Assembly (NCBI GenBank): GCA_948330435.1
Contig: CAOJBY010000016.1
Location: 22,615 to 86,614, forward strand
DNA length: 64,000 nt
Direction of reading: 5' to 3'
From: an uncultured Lachnoclostridium sp.
Lineage (GTDB): Bacteria; Bacillota; Clostridia; Lachnospirales; Lachnospiraceae
Shown here: positions 24,324 to 33,596 of the stretch, one piece after another
Layout: every line of letters starts with the position of its first letter
How positions within the stretch are numbered: the stretch's first letter is position 1
Position numbers and translations under genes: made by a program
The notes under the pieces: generated by a model
Told to the model about the DNA's origin: nothing
What the model saw: only the letters and a program-made list of their open reading frames with translations
Databases searched by the model: none

Positions 24324-26699
24324 TCAGTCCACCGCCTTAATCCTCTCCACAAGAGAGAATCTTTTGGAATAGCGAACGGCACAGCCGGAAAATACCCCCT
24401 GAACCAGAAGCAGTGCAGCTGCAAACAACAGTACCTCAATAAACGGAAAGTGATAGGTAATCTTTCCAAACATGCCGACGCTATCAAAAATGCTGCACAC
24501 AATCAGGCTGCATGCCGTCCCAATGGTCAGTGTCACAAGCAAGGTGATTCCAATATAATACAGGCATTCAAAAGACAGCATTTTGGACATCTGCCGGTCG
24601 CTCATCCCCACCGACTGAAAGATACCAAACTCCTGCTGGCGGGATAAAAGGTTGGTAATCAGCGTATTGATCAGATTGATCAGGGAAAACACAAAGACAA
24701 AAATCAGGATGCCGTAATCCCTTGTCAGTTCCTGCCGTAAGCTGTCCTTTAGTCCGTCGATCAGATCCTCCACACCGGAAACATCAACCCTTTCATCCGA
24801 TACGGCACGAAATACCGCCTGCCTAAGCTGTTGGCTGTCCTCCTCCGTATGAATATTCAGATAGCCGGTAAAATCGGTGATCTCAGGGTAAAGGAATGAC
24901 AGTTCTTCCTCCGGCAGAATAAAGAAGTGGGCCGTATTGCCAATGGGCACATCCTCTACAATCCCCATCACCGTATAAGTCTTTGTCCGCCCATTGTAGC
25001 AGGAAAGGGTAATCTGATCGCCAATCTTATAGCTGGTTTTATACACCATCTCCAAGGTATCCCCCGCAGGGCAGATCAGAATGCCGTCCTCCTCCGCAAG
25101 CTGCCCATAATCCGCAGTTCCGTCCACTACCGCATCCCCTGTATACATGTCTGACATCTGCTCCTCTGAAATTCCCCTGACAATAAAAGGTTCCTCTTCC
25201 CAGATTGCCGGAATCTCAACACAGGCCAGACTGTAAGCCGTGACAAAATCCACACCAGAAATTGCGGCAAGCTTCTCCTTAAGCTCTGTGCCAAGAGGAT
25301 TCTCTTCCTGTATCTTTATAAACTCCTGCCCCGCATAATCCTCATATTGCAGAAGATACTGGCTTCTGTCTCCAAACTGGGACTGGGCCATTTCTTTTAC
25401 ATCCACCGAGTTTGCATATGCAGAAATACAAAGAAGCAGAATTCCCGTCACGCTCAAAGAGAGGGCTGTTACAACCGTCTTTTTGCGGTTGCGGGAGAAG
25501 TTCATCAGAGCAAGGCGGGACATGGTAAGGGGACGGTGACGCCCTCCGGATACTCTCCGGCTCTGATGTTCCGCAGAGACTGTGGCTCTGACCGCTTCAA
25601 TTGCAGACACTTTTCCCGCCAGTTCAAGGGGTTTCCTGGTGGCAATCAGAACAGCTCCATAGGTCAGGACGGAAATAACAATCCCATACCGGATGTTGTC
25701 AGACCAGGCCCAGTAACCGGGCATGAGTATCCCTGCCACGGCTGCCGCAGCAATCAGCCCAACAGGGATGGCTATGGCAGTCAAAAAACGCCGTTCTCTC
25801 TTTACAATCCGCTTTAACTGTCCAGGCGTAGTTCCAAGGACCTTTAAGCGGCCATATTCCCGCAGCTTTCCCATGACAGAGATATAAAATATGTTATAAA
25901 TTACAATCGCACAGATGATTGCAATCAGGACCGCCAGGGCATAGATCTCCATCCCGTTTCCAAGATAAATCTCAGACATATCAAAATAGTTGGAACTGTA
26001 AAATGTCCTGTCTTCCGGAATGTTCATTTCTTCAAAAAACGCCTGAATATCCCCTTTCAATTGTTCCGTATCTGTCACCTGGCTCCCGGCAAATCGAAAC
26101 CGCAGCTCATACAAGGCCTGATCGCCCTCCGTGCACGCCGCCGCTTCCGCTATCCAGACGGTAAATATCCGGCTGTTGTTCTCATTTTCCAAAATGCCGG
26201 TTACGGTATAGGCGGTTTCACCGCTGCCCAGATCAAGGGCGATTGTCTGGCCTGTGTCAGTGGGGAATCCGAAATATTCCAAAAAAGACCGTTCCACACA
26301 GATCTCATTTTCTGCCTGGGGATAGGCACCGGTGATGTCACCGTAGTCCATCAGTTCCATCATCCCCGAGTCAACAAAGCTGATGTTTAAGACACTGTCC
26401 TGAAAACGGGCAGTACCTCTGTCTATGGTACAGCCCCATTTTTCAAATCTTCCGGCATCTGCAAGTTCTTCCATCTCTTCACGGGAAATATCTGTGCAGC
26501 CTGCCTGATAATGCCCCTGTATTTGCTCCAGGGTCTCTAACCTCTGTCCGGAGTAGAGAAAGCAAAGGGTACCTATGAGACAGACTGCCAGGGCAATCGT
26601 GAAAATCACGAACACACTCCGCCGCCTGTCAGCTTTCAGACTCCTGACTGCCAGTTTCTTTATAATGGCATCGGTGTCATTTTCAAACGGCCACGTCAT
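24324..26699 (-). CDS. Bce-like ABC transporter permease, FtsX domains (module 2)
   Basis: 791 residues with an N-terminal helix near 30-50, three helices near 250-365, one near 410-430 and three at the C-terminus. Between about 435 and 660 lies a large extracytoplasmic domain. It shares the plan of the module 1 permease but is strongly diverged in the outer domain, so the two probably face different ligands. Its start overlaps the ATPase stop by 4 bases (ATGA). Confidence 0.93.
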   Translation of the reverse strand: MTWPFENDTDAIIKKLAVRSLKADRRRSVFVIFTIALAVCLIGTLCFLYSGQRLETLEQIQGHYQAGCTDISREEMEELADAGRFEKWGCTIDRGTARFQDSVLNISFVDSGMMELMDYGDITGAYPQAENEICVERSFLEYFGFPTDTGQTIALDLGSGETAYTVTGILENENNSRIFTVWIAEAAACTEGDQALYELRFRFAGSQVTDTEQLKGDIQAFFEEMNIPEDRTFYSSNYFDMSEIYLGNGMEIYALAVLIAIICAIVIYNIFYISVMGKLREYGRLKVLGTTPGQLKRIVKRERRFLTAIAIPVGLIAAAAVAGILMPGYWAWSDNIRYGIVISVLTYGAVLIATRKPLELAGKVSAIEAVRATVSAEHQSRRVSGGRHRPLTMSRLALMNFSRNRKKTVVTALSLSVTGILLLCISAYANSVDVKEMAQSQFGDRSQYLLQYEDYAGQEFIKIQEENPLGTELKEKLAAISGVDFVTAYSLACVEIPAIWEEEPFIVRGISEEQMSDMYTGDAVVDGTADYGQLAEEDGILICPAGDTLEMVYKTSYKIGDQITLSCYNGRTKTYTVMGIVEDVPIGNTAHFFILPEEELSFLYPEITDFTGYLNIHTEEDSQQLRQAVFRAVSDERVDVSGVEDLIDGLKDSLRQELTRDYGILIFVFVFSLINLINTLITNLLSRQQEFGIFQSVGMSDRQMSKMLSFECLYYIGITLLVTLTIGTACSLIVCSIFDSVGMFGKITYHFPFIEVLLFAAALLLVQGVFSGCAVRYSKRFSLVERIKAVD

Positions 26700-27370
26700 A
26701 ATGCTCCTCCCTGAATTCTGCCGTCCTCGATCCGCACAATGCGATCCGCAAGCTGGGCAATATCGTTGTTATGAGTAATCATGACGATGGTCTGATGAAA
26801 CTCCGTACTGGTACGCCGAAGCAAACCCAGAACATCCCCGCTGGTCCTGCTGTCCAGATTGCCGGTAGGTTCGTCCGCCAGAACAATGGCCGGTTTGGTA
26901 ATCAGTGCCCGGGCAATGGCCACACGCTGCTGCTGTCCGCCGGAGAGATTGCCTGACATATTTTGCAGTTTGCCTTCCAGGGCCAAAAGATGCACCACCT
27001 CATTAAGGAACTTCTCATCCACACGGTCGCCGTCCAATTCCACAGGCAGAACAATATTTTCGTAGACATTGAGAATGGGAACCAGGTTATAATTCTGGAA
27101 GATAAAGCCGATGTTGCGGCGGCGGAATATGGTCAGTTCCTCATCATTCTTTTTTGCCAGCTCCTCTCCACGGACAATGACATGGCCAAAGGTGGGCGTA
27201 TCCAGTCCGCCCATCATATTTAGAAGCGTGGACTTACCGCTGCCGGAGGTTCCCACCACAGCCACGAATTCTCCCTGCTCCACAGAGAAGCTGACACCGT
27301 CCAGGGCACGGGTGATGTTGGGTTCCGTGCCGTAATATTTTTTGAGATCAATGGTTTCCAATACTTTCAT
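26696..27370 (-). CDS. ABC transporter ATPase, MacB/BceA type (module 2)
   Basis: 224 residues, the same length as the module 1 ATPase and very similar: Walker A GTSGSGKST (40-48), LSGGQQQR, VLADEPTGNLD. It lies 205 bases after the kinase gene and has its own promoter region with direct repeats that could bind the regulator at 28604. Confidence 0.95.
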   Translation of the reverse strand: MKVLETIDLKKYYGTEPNITRALDGVSFSVEQGEFVAVVGTSGSGKSTLLNMMGGLDTPTFGHVIVRGEELAKKNDEELTIFRRRNIGFIFQNYNLVPILNVYENIVLPVELDGDRVDEKFLNEVVHLLALEGKLQNMSGNLSGGQQQRVAIARALITKPAIVLADEPTGNLDSRTSGDVLGLLRRTSTEFHQTIVMITHNNDIAQLADRIVRIEDGRIQGGAL

Positions 27371-27394
27371 CGCCGGATACTCCTTTCTGTGAGG

Positions 27395-27429
27395 GTGTCG
27401 GAAAAGTCTTCTGTCTTATTTTCCGACAC
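27395..27429 (-). repeat. Perfect 11-bp inverted repeat before the module 2 ATPase
   Basis: GTGTCGGAAAA (27395-27405) and TTTTCCGACAC (27419-27429) with a 13-base loop, 25 bases before the ATPase start. It is either a leader hairpin or an operator; no U tract follows on the minus strand. Confidence 0.55.
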
Positions 27430-27439
27430 TTTCATCATT

Positions 27440-27514
27440 ATTGTAACGCTCAAATGTCACAGAAATATCCGGAATTCCGAAAAATTGATTTAAAAATCCC
27501 GGGGAAATGTTACA
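27440..27514 (-). promoter_or_regulatory. Putative regulated promoter of the module 2 ABC transporter
   Basis: A -10-like TACAAT (27440-27445) is preceded on the minus strand by TGTGACATTT (27452-27461) where a -35 would be, and a second copy, TGTAACATTT, at 27505-27514. Repeated half-sites upstream of a weak -35 are usual for OmpR-type activators of Bce transporters. Confidence 0.45.
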
Positions 27515-27575
27515 AATCCGGGACATTTCCAAAAAATGGATGTAAGAAAGCCCTGTAAGATTCCTCCGCCGCACC

Positions 27576-28607
27576 TTACCGCAGGGGGAGCATAACAGAA
27601 AAAGAGGAACCCTCTCCGGGCTTTGAAACTACTTTGATGTAGCCGCCCTGCCGCATGACAATCTCACGGGCCAGGTAAAGGCCTATGCCTACGCCCGGCT
27701 GCTCATGTACTTCCTCCTCCCGGTAAAAACGCCGGAAAATGGATGCCTGGTTGCTTTCGGTAATACCCTTTCCCGTATCGGACACTTTGATTTCCACATA
27801 CATTTCCCACTGGGTCACAAACACGGATATTTTTCCGCCTGCCGGTGTATACTTCACCCCATTATCCAGCAGATTGAACAGGGCTTCCGCCGTCCATTTG
27901 CTGTCATGGCACAGCCGCAGATCGTCCGGACACGCAACAGTCACGGAAATATCCTTTTTCTCCGCCCTGTAGACAATGCCGCTTAACGCCAAAGCCACCG
28001 TATCGATCAGCAGGCCCTCTTTTTTCTCCAGCCGGATGGCTCCGGTTTCCAGCCGGGAGGTTTTCACCATAGCCTGAAAGAGGAACTCCAGCTTGTCCGT
28101 CTGGCTTCGGATACCCTCCAGGAAATCCTGGCGTTCCTGCTCCGTGACCGGCTTTTTAAGCAGCGTGTCCGTCACCATTTTCAGATTGCTCACAGGCGTT
28201 TTTACCTGATGGGAAATGTCTGATACTAGCATCTGAAGTTCCTGCCGTTCTGCGTCCACCCTGCATCTGTTCTCCTGCATAATGCCGTACAGCCGCAAAA
28301 GACGGTAATTGATGCGGGCAAAGAGCGTTTCCCTGTCCTGGGTCTGCACCGGTTCCTCATTGCCGCTTATCATGTGGTCCATGGTTCGGCACAGTTCTTC
28401 GGTAAACAAAGATAAGCGTCTGCCAAAGAGCCGTGTCAAAAGGTACAGCCAGGCTAAGGCACAAATGGTCAGCAGAATGCCGCCCAGAAATACCCACATT
28501 TCTCCGGTGATTGCAAAGAGGATGCAAGAGAGCGTCAGCATGGATCCTGCGGTGCCTGCTCCAAGCAGTAGAAACAGCCTTTTAACGGAAATACCCTCCA
28601 ACCTCAT
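27576..28607 (-). CDS. Intramembrane-sensing histidine kinase (module 2)
   Basis: 343 residues from ATG 28607, which overlaps the regulator stop as ATGA. There are two helices (about 11-33 and 38-60) with only a few residues outside, the BceS-type layout that cannot bind a drug itself and relies on the transporter. Phospho-acceptor His133 lies in DISHQVKTPV, with N box ALFNLLDNGVKYT and G boxes SDTGKGI and GVGIGLYLA. Confidence 0.94.
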   Translation of the reverse strand: MRLEGISVKRLFLLLGAGTAGSMLTLSCILFAITGEMWVFLGGILLTICALAWLYLLTRLFGRRLSLFTEELCRTMDHMISGNEEPVQTQDRETLFARINYRLLRLYGIMQENRCRVDAERQELQMLVSDISHQVKTPVSNLKMVTDTLLKKPVTEQERQDFLEGIRSQTDKLEFLFQAMVKTSRLETGAIRLEKKEGLLIDTVALALSGIVYRAEKKDISVTVACPDDLRLCHDSKWTAEALFNLLDNGVKYTPAGGKISVFVTQWEMYVEIKVSDTGKGITESNQASIFRRFYREEEVHEQPGVGIGLYLAREIVMRQGGYIKVVSKPGEGSSFSVMLPLR

Positions 28608-29293
28608 TTTCTCTCTCCCCCTGTCCACTGATACCCGATTCCGTAAATCGTCTTAATGTACGTATCCCCCTCTGCTTCAATTTTGCTTCTTATGCGGCTG
28701 ACGGAGGTGGTCAGGGTATGTTCATCCACAAAATTCTCCTCCGCATCCCACAGCTTTTCCAAAAGCCGCTGCCTTGTCAGAACCTGCCTGGAATTCTTGC
28801 AGAACAGATGCAGCATGCGAAATTCCATGGGGGAAAGTGTCAGCGGCTTCCCGTTCAGAGTAGCCCCGTACTCCGAAAAATTCAGAAACAATCTGCCGTC
28901 ATCGTAAATATCCTTTGCCGGTCTATCGTGCTCCAGCATGGCGAACATGGCACGGATCTTCCGCAGCAGTGCCCCGATGGAAAAGGGCTTGGTGATGTAG
29001 TCCACTGCCCCCGCTTCGTAGCCCCTTATCTCGTCGCTCTCCTGATCATTGGCCGTCAAAAAGATAACCAACGTGTGGGGATGCTTATGTTTTATAAGCC
29101 TGCACAGGTCATAGCCGCTGCCGTCCGGAAGATTGATGTCCAGCAATGCCATGTCGTATTCCCTCTGGGCCAGCAGACTGGCGGCAGTTTCGGCATTGAA
29201 TGCGGATATGGTTTCATATCCCTCAGAAAGCAGGTTGTAGGTCAGTGTTTTATTTAAAAGATCATCATCCTCCACAAGAAGAATCTGTTTCAC
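28604..29293 (-). CDS. OmpR-family response regulator (module 2)
   Basis: 229 residues: receiver with VEDDD, Asp52 in LLDINLPDG and YITKPFS, then a winged helix ending TIYGIGYQWTG. First gene of module 2 (regulator, kinase, ATPase, permease), the classical bceRS-bceAB order. Confidence 0.95.
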   Translation of the reverse strand: MKQILLVEDDDLLNKTLTYNLLSEGYETISAFNAETAASLLAQREYDMALLDINLPDGSGYDLCRLIKHKHPHTLVIFLTANDQESDEIRGYEAGAVDYITKPFSIGALLRKIRAMFAMLEHDRPAKDIYDDGRLFLNFSEYGATLNGKPLTLSPMEFRMLHLFCKNSRQVLTRQRLLEKLWDAEENFVDEHTLTTSVSRIRSKIEAEGDTYIKTIYGIGYQWTGGERK

Positions 29294-29416
29294 GGTTCAT
29301 CCTCCTTTGCGTTTTGTGTATCATATCTGCCCGGCGTGTATGGTTAAGCTCGTAAAGATGCTCCATTTGTCATGGGTTTACTCCTTTTATACCCATCTTA
29401 AGTGCTTTCCAAAAAT

Positions 29417-30343
29417 TCAAAAACTCTCTGTTTGAAGTACGTGAATATGTTTACATTCAATTCTAAGACACTCTATTTTTTTTAATAACCTTTCCCTTTT
29501 TTCAGGCAATTCTTTCATATCACAATGAACATAAAAATACCAATTTGTTGTTTTCAATACACGCTTTCTGATTTCCTGAAAATAAGGCATATCTACCTTA
29601 CCCAGAGAATGACCAAATATGTGAATTTCCGAAGCTCCCCCATATCTATTAAATGCAGATTCATTCATCCTTATTATATCTTTCGTATCCTTAAAGGATG
29701 CCCTGTAAAAATTACATATTCCACGTGAAATTTCAGCACCATTTTTTTCTAATCTTTTACTTTTTTCATCAGCTTCTTTTTGATATTTTTCAATAGCAGC
29801 CTTATTTCCATGCCCCATTATTACAAATCCCTCTTCCACCGAACCGTGTATATGGCAGACTTTGTTTATAGGAATATTATATACGTGTTCTAAAACATTC
29901 GTATAGTTAAAGGTTAAAAAATAATTATCTTTCTCAATGATTCTTTTAAAAACAGGTCGAATACCTGTTATGTCTATTGACTCAACCCATTGCAAAACAG
30001 TTTCATTCAAATTGTTCATAAACTCGTAATATGGCTCAAAATGACACCTCAATGTTTCCTCAACATCATACATTTGTTCACCATCATCTGTAACCATTTC
30101 ACCTATTGCTGTTTCAGCCATTGCTTCAAAATCAGCTTCAAAATTATCCCCCAAACCCAAATTAGTTTCAAAATCCCGCCACCAATAATCAGTAAATTCA
30201 TTTAATCCATAGGCCTGTTCCATATCCATACAAAAGGAATCATTTTCAGAACTATTTTTTAAAAAAATACGATAATCAAGGTATTTTGTAGGTAAGTCAT
30301 GTACCAAGTCAAACCCATTTCCAATAATAAATAAACGTTTCAT
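29417..30343 (-). CDS. AbiH-family abortive infection protein
   Basis: 308 residues matching the AbiH family: IIGNGFDLVHDLPTKYLDY at residues 6-24, FNYTNVLEHVY near 174, HIHGSVEEGFVIMGHG near 193 and IFGHSLGKVD near 246. The GNGFD and FGHS motifs suggest a Rossmann-like or SIR2-like nucleotide site. AbiH, first described in Lactococcus, stops phage growth by an unclear mechanism. It stands alone, has lower GC than its neighbours, and is flanked by small accessory genes, which fits acquisition by transfer. Confidence 0.88.
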   Translation of the reverse strand: MKRLFIIGNGFDLVHDLPTKYLDYRIFLKNSSENDSFCMDMEQAYGLNEFTDYWWRDFETNLGLGDNFEADFEAMAETAIGEMVTDDGEQMYDVEETLRCHFEPYYEFMNNLNETVLQWVESIDITGIRPVFKRIIEKDNYFLTFNYTNVLEHVYNIPINKVCHIHGSVEEGFVIMGHGNKAAIEKYQKEADEKSKRLEKNGAEISRGICNFYRASFKDTKDIIRMNESAFNRYGGASEIHIFGHSLGKVDMPYFQEIRKRVLKTTNWYFYVHCDMKELPEKRERLLKKIECLRIECKHIHVLQTESF

Positions 30344-30427
30344 GCTACCTCCTAATCGAATGTGCTTATTATAAATTCATCATTTATCCAATATCAGCCT
30401 TTCCATATCAAGAATAAACGATATTTG

Positions 30428-30631
30428 TTACTCACTTTTATTCCGGATTGTATCAACAATCCAGCAGGTACATATTACGATTACAATAACAACCAGGAAT
30501 CCGGTATATCCCACGGCATTAATTGTTAAATCACCGCCAATAAAAGGGAAAAAGTTGAACATTGCACCTGCATACCATAAAATAATAAACCCAACAATCA
30601 AACATATTGCATTTCTTTCAATATCTTTCAT
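30428..30631 (-). CDS. Small two-helix membrane protein
   Basis: 67 residues with helices at about 8-28 and 38-58 and a charged tail (TIRNKSE). No family recognised. It lies 31 bases after the DUF3788 gene and may be cotranscribed. Confidence 0.6.
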   Translation of the reverse strand: MKDIERNAICLIVGFIILWYAGAMFNFFPFIGGDLTINAVGYTGFLVVIVIVICTCWIVDTIRNKSE

Positions 30632-30662
30632 AGTGCTCCTTTACTTCAAAGTAAACAATCAT

Positions 30663-31082
30663 TTATGCTCTTCTGCGAATATCAATAAGGCGAAATACAG
30701 CCGAATACATTTCGTTGTTATCTTCCAAATCGATCATCAGCCACTTTTGCCCGTTTCCTGTTTTTGTCTGACTGTATATATCTCTTAATTCCGGCGTGCA
30801 TTCCTGCAAAAGGGCTTCAACGGCTTCTTTTTCTTTTTGTCCAACAACAACCAATACGGTAAAATAATTTTCCCGGGGATATATGGTGCAAAGGGTTTTT
30901 CCGGACTTTTTAAACTTCACATTCCAGCCATATTCCCAACTGCAGGAACTAAACTCTATCTTTTCGTTACAATTGTACTTTGTTTTCATTTCTTTGCAAA
31001 ACTGTACAAACACGAAATTGCTGACGTATGCTCCAATCTCCTCTAACGTGGGGCAATACCCTTTCTCCTGTATATCAATCAT
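30663..31082 (-). CDS. DUF3788 family protein
   Basis: 139 residues with the DUF3788 core WNVKFKKSGKTLCTIYPREN and YFTVLVVVGQKE. A small soluble protein, function unknown, often found alone in Lachnospiraceae accessory regions. Confidence 0.85.
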   Translation of the reverse strand: MIDIQEKGYCPTLEEIGAYVSNFVFVQFCKEMKTKYNCNEKIEFSSCSWEYGWNVKFKKSGKTLCTIYPRENYFTVLVVVGQKEKEAVEALLQECTPELRDIYSQTKTGNGQKWLMIDLEDNNEMYSAVFRLIDIRRRA

Positions 31083-31107
31083 ATGTTCACTCCTCCTATT
31101 CCAAAGC

Positions 31108-31167
31108 TGCTACGCAACAGTACTAAAGGGTAAAGTCACTTTGACACGCATGTAATGAGAGAAACTT
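31108..31167 (+). repeat. 60-bp repeat, inverted copy at 47632-47691
   Basis: This segment covers the last codons of the hydrolase gene and its downstream flank. It matches the reverse complement of 47632-47691 at 57 of 60 bases. Confidence 0.85.
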
Positions 31168-31972
31168 CTTCAACCAGTTCTTCGATCAGCCGATTCACCC
31201 TCTCCGGCTTATCGGTATTGGAATTATGTCCTGCATCTTTTATCCATTCCAGGGGGATCCCGGTGCTTTTGTGCCATGCCTTATTGTAGCGGATGCAGGA
31301 GCCGGCATGATCTTTCTCGCCGCAGATCAGCAGTGCCGGACATTTGATCTCATAGGGCAGATCCATTTCCATTGCATTTGCAAGAATCCGGAAACCGTGA
31401 CCGGCTATCCTGGAATACCGCTTTTTATCTCCATCGTATCCCATCATCATCTCATACATGAGCTTTCTTCCGTATTCCGATACCGCAACTCCCTTTGTGC
31501 CGGACTTCAGCAGAGATTTCCAGGGGTAATACAGGTACACGGGTTCCATCCTTTTCAGCAGCCAGAGTTCTATCCCTGTTACATACTTTCTCTGCAACGG
31601 AGCCGAATCAATGGATACAAATCCTTTCAGGCTCTCCGGGTATAATTGAGCATAGGCCTGCCCCACATAACCGCCCATGGACTGCCCTGCGATCACGGGC
31701 TTTGTTATCTTTTCCTGCTCAAAGATCCCGTTCAGCCACTTTGCCTTATCCATCAGATCGAAATCAAATTGAAAGGGCCATGAAGCTCCGTGACCGGGCG
31801 GATCCCACACAAGAACATTATACCGGTTTTTAAAATATTCTATTTGCTTCTCGAACAATCTGTGGTCCGCCGTCAATCCCGGCAGAAAAGCCAGAGTTGC
31901 AATATCAGTGGCAGTCCCATGTACCCAATAATGGATGGTTCCTGACGGTGTTGCGTATGTTTTTTCCTGCAT
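31136..31972 (-). CDS. Alpha/beta-fold hydrolase
   Basis: 278 residues: the oxyanion region FLPGLTADHRLF near 28, nucleophile elbow GQSMGGYVGQA near 97 (Ser99), the acid in CGEKDHAG near 215 and His in DAGHNSNTDKPE near 250. Substrate unknown; the closest general type is the HAD/BioH-like esterase group. The last nine residues fall in the 60-bp repeat shared with 47.6 kb. Confidence 0.9.
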   Translation of the reverse strand: MQEKTYATPSGTIHYWVHGTATDIATLAFLPGLTADHRLFEKQIEYFKNRYNVLVWDPPGHGASWPFQFDFDLMDKAKWLNGIFEQEKITKPVIAGQSMGGYVGQAYAQLYPESLKGFVSIDSAPLQRKYVTGIELWLLKRMEPVYLYYPWKSLLKSGTKGVAVSEYGRKLMYEMMMGYDGDKKRYSRIAGHGFRILANAMEMDLPYEIKCPALLICGEKDHAGSCIRYNKAWHKSTGIPLEWIKDAGHNSNTDKPERVNRLIEELVEEVSLITCVSK

Positions 31973-32014
31973 TTGTTCTCTCCTTTAGTTCGAAAACCAT
32001 TGCAAATCCAAGCA

Positions 32015-32314
32015 TCAAATTGCTTTAAATACGATCTCCAAGAAAACTGTTATAATGCAAATTACTAAAAATAGGATTATGATAGAGGTCGTTTCGATTG
32101 ATACAAAATTCCGGAGCAGCATGAACGCCCCGATTAACAAGACTCCGCCGCCCTCAATTCGACAATGCAGTCCTATCTTTTTAACCCCATGATATTCCTT
32201 TTTAAAAGGAATCCGGCCCTTTATCAAGCTAAACAAGCCATAAAAAATAAAAAAAATGCCAATTATGCTTTGAGCAATCAAATTTGTCACCTCTCTTATA
32301 AATTCCATTGTCAT
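32015..32314 (-). CDS. Small membrane protein of unknown function
   Basis: About 99 residues from MTMEFIREV, with three hydrophobic segments (SIIGIFFIFYGLFSLI, GGGVLLIGAFMLL, IIILFLVICIITVFLE). The start is uncertain, with candidates at 32314 and 32308. No family recognised. Confidence 0.6.
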   Translation of the reverse strand: MTMEFIREVTNLIAQSIIGIFFIFYGLFSLIKGRIPFKKEYHGVKKIGLHCRIEGGGVLLIGAFMLLRNFVSIETTSIIILFLVICIITVFLEIVFKAI

Positions 32315-32433
32315 TCCATGATTTTTACCCTCAATGTACAAGGGCAAGAAAACAAAATCACATAACACAGTATAGCATAAAATACAGGGAAATTGGGAAA
32401 CGGATTGAAATACTTTCCATATAAAAGAATGGA

Positions 32434-32481
32434 GCTGCCAGGAAATAAGACAGCTATAGCCGGTGTCTTATCTCCTGGCAG
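32434..32481 (-). terminator. Strong 18-bp hairpin, probable terminator
   Basis: GCTGCCAGGAAATAAGAC (32434-32451) against GTCTTATCTCCTGGCAGC (32464-32481), one mismatch. It lies downstream of the nuclease-like pseudogene. The following bases on the minus strand are only moderately T-rich. Confidence 0.55.
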
Positions 32482-32595
32482 CCCATTTTCACTTGATTTG
32501 CACAAGCTCTATTCCCTCATCTTTTCCAAGATTCCGTGAATATTTGATTCTGTTATTTCCCCCTTTTACATCCAAAGTGTTTTAAATATATTCTT

Positions 32596-33472
32596 TTATC
32601 CTGCCCCAATCAATACTTTTTTTCCGCAGAATGCAAAGCCATGATAAAAACGTTCCGGCTCCGCCCCGGAGGGGTGCTTTCCTGTATCAAAATAGCTGAA
32701 AGTTGCAAGTGTCACCTGGTTCATATAGGCATTCATAGCTCTCGGATCGGCTTTCCTATTAAGCTGTTGGAACTGGAGTTCGCCCAATAGACGCCTAATC
32801 TCTTTGTATCAAGATAGTTTAGTATCGACCAGGGATTGTAGATATCCGTACGGTTTCCAAAAGTAAATCCGTCATACCATCTCTTTACCTCCTGCTTTCG
32901 ATCCGGCATCTCAAACTCTTCCAGTGCTGCAAAGACTTCTTCCTCTGTAAAGCCAAAGCTGTCACTGTAATCTTCGGAAGTTGTAGTTACCACTTTTAGA
33001 TTATTCAAATCCGAAAAAATGGACTCTCTGCTCACTCTGGTGACACCCGATAAAGCGGGGTGTGCTATACCTGTCATAAAAGCCCGTTCCAGATAAGGAT
33101 TCGTTTTAAAGGTGGCATTAAAAAGACTTCTTGTAAATGCCGTGAGTTCTTCCCAGTATCCGTCCACATAAGCCTCCTGCATAGGAGTGTCGTATTCATC
33201 CAATAAAATGATTACATTTTTACCATAATAACGGGACAGATACAGGGATAACTGATACAAGGACAATGTAGCTGTCACATCATCCATATCCACAGACACC
33301 GAATCAAAAAATCTTTTTTCTTTCTCATTCAGCAAATTTCCCTCCAACAAATAATCATGCTGGGAATAAAGATTTGAAAATATCTGGCAGACGATGTTTT
33401 ATCTATATAAAAGTATTTTTCTCTTCGAATGGTTTCATAATTCTGGCATCCGATGCTTATGGTTCTTGCCAT
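32596..33472 (-). pseudogene. Decayed AAA-ATPase-like / PD-(D/E)XK family gene
   Basis: Pieces of one gene of the AAA-ATPase_like family with a C-terminal nuclease-fold domain. The N-terminus (MARTISIGCQNYETIRREKY, then FYIDKTS) starts at 33472. An in-frame-shifting deletion removes the Walker A region and joins it to CQIFSNLYSQHDYLLEG, which leads into an intact middle (VIILLDEYDTPMQEAY, MTGIAHPALSGVTRVS). Another deletion follows NSSSNSL, and a last scrap reads ERFYHGFAFCGKK. Intact relatives exceed 500 residues. It cannot make a working ATPase. Confidence 0.85.
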
Positions 33473-33596
33473 GTACAGCCCTCCCCCTATCTTTTTTGTA
33501 ACTGATCCGTACTTTTACAGTTACCCTTTCCAATACGTCTTTACATGACCTGCCTAAAGTATAACGAGTTTTCACCTGTTTTACAATCCATTCTCC

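Noticed and set aside
32596..33350. Two separate small genes instead of a pseudogene
   Set aside because: Both pieces match different parts of one large family protein in order, with junctions inside conserved regions.
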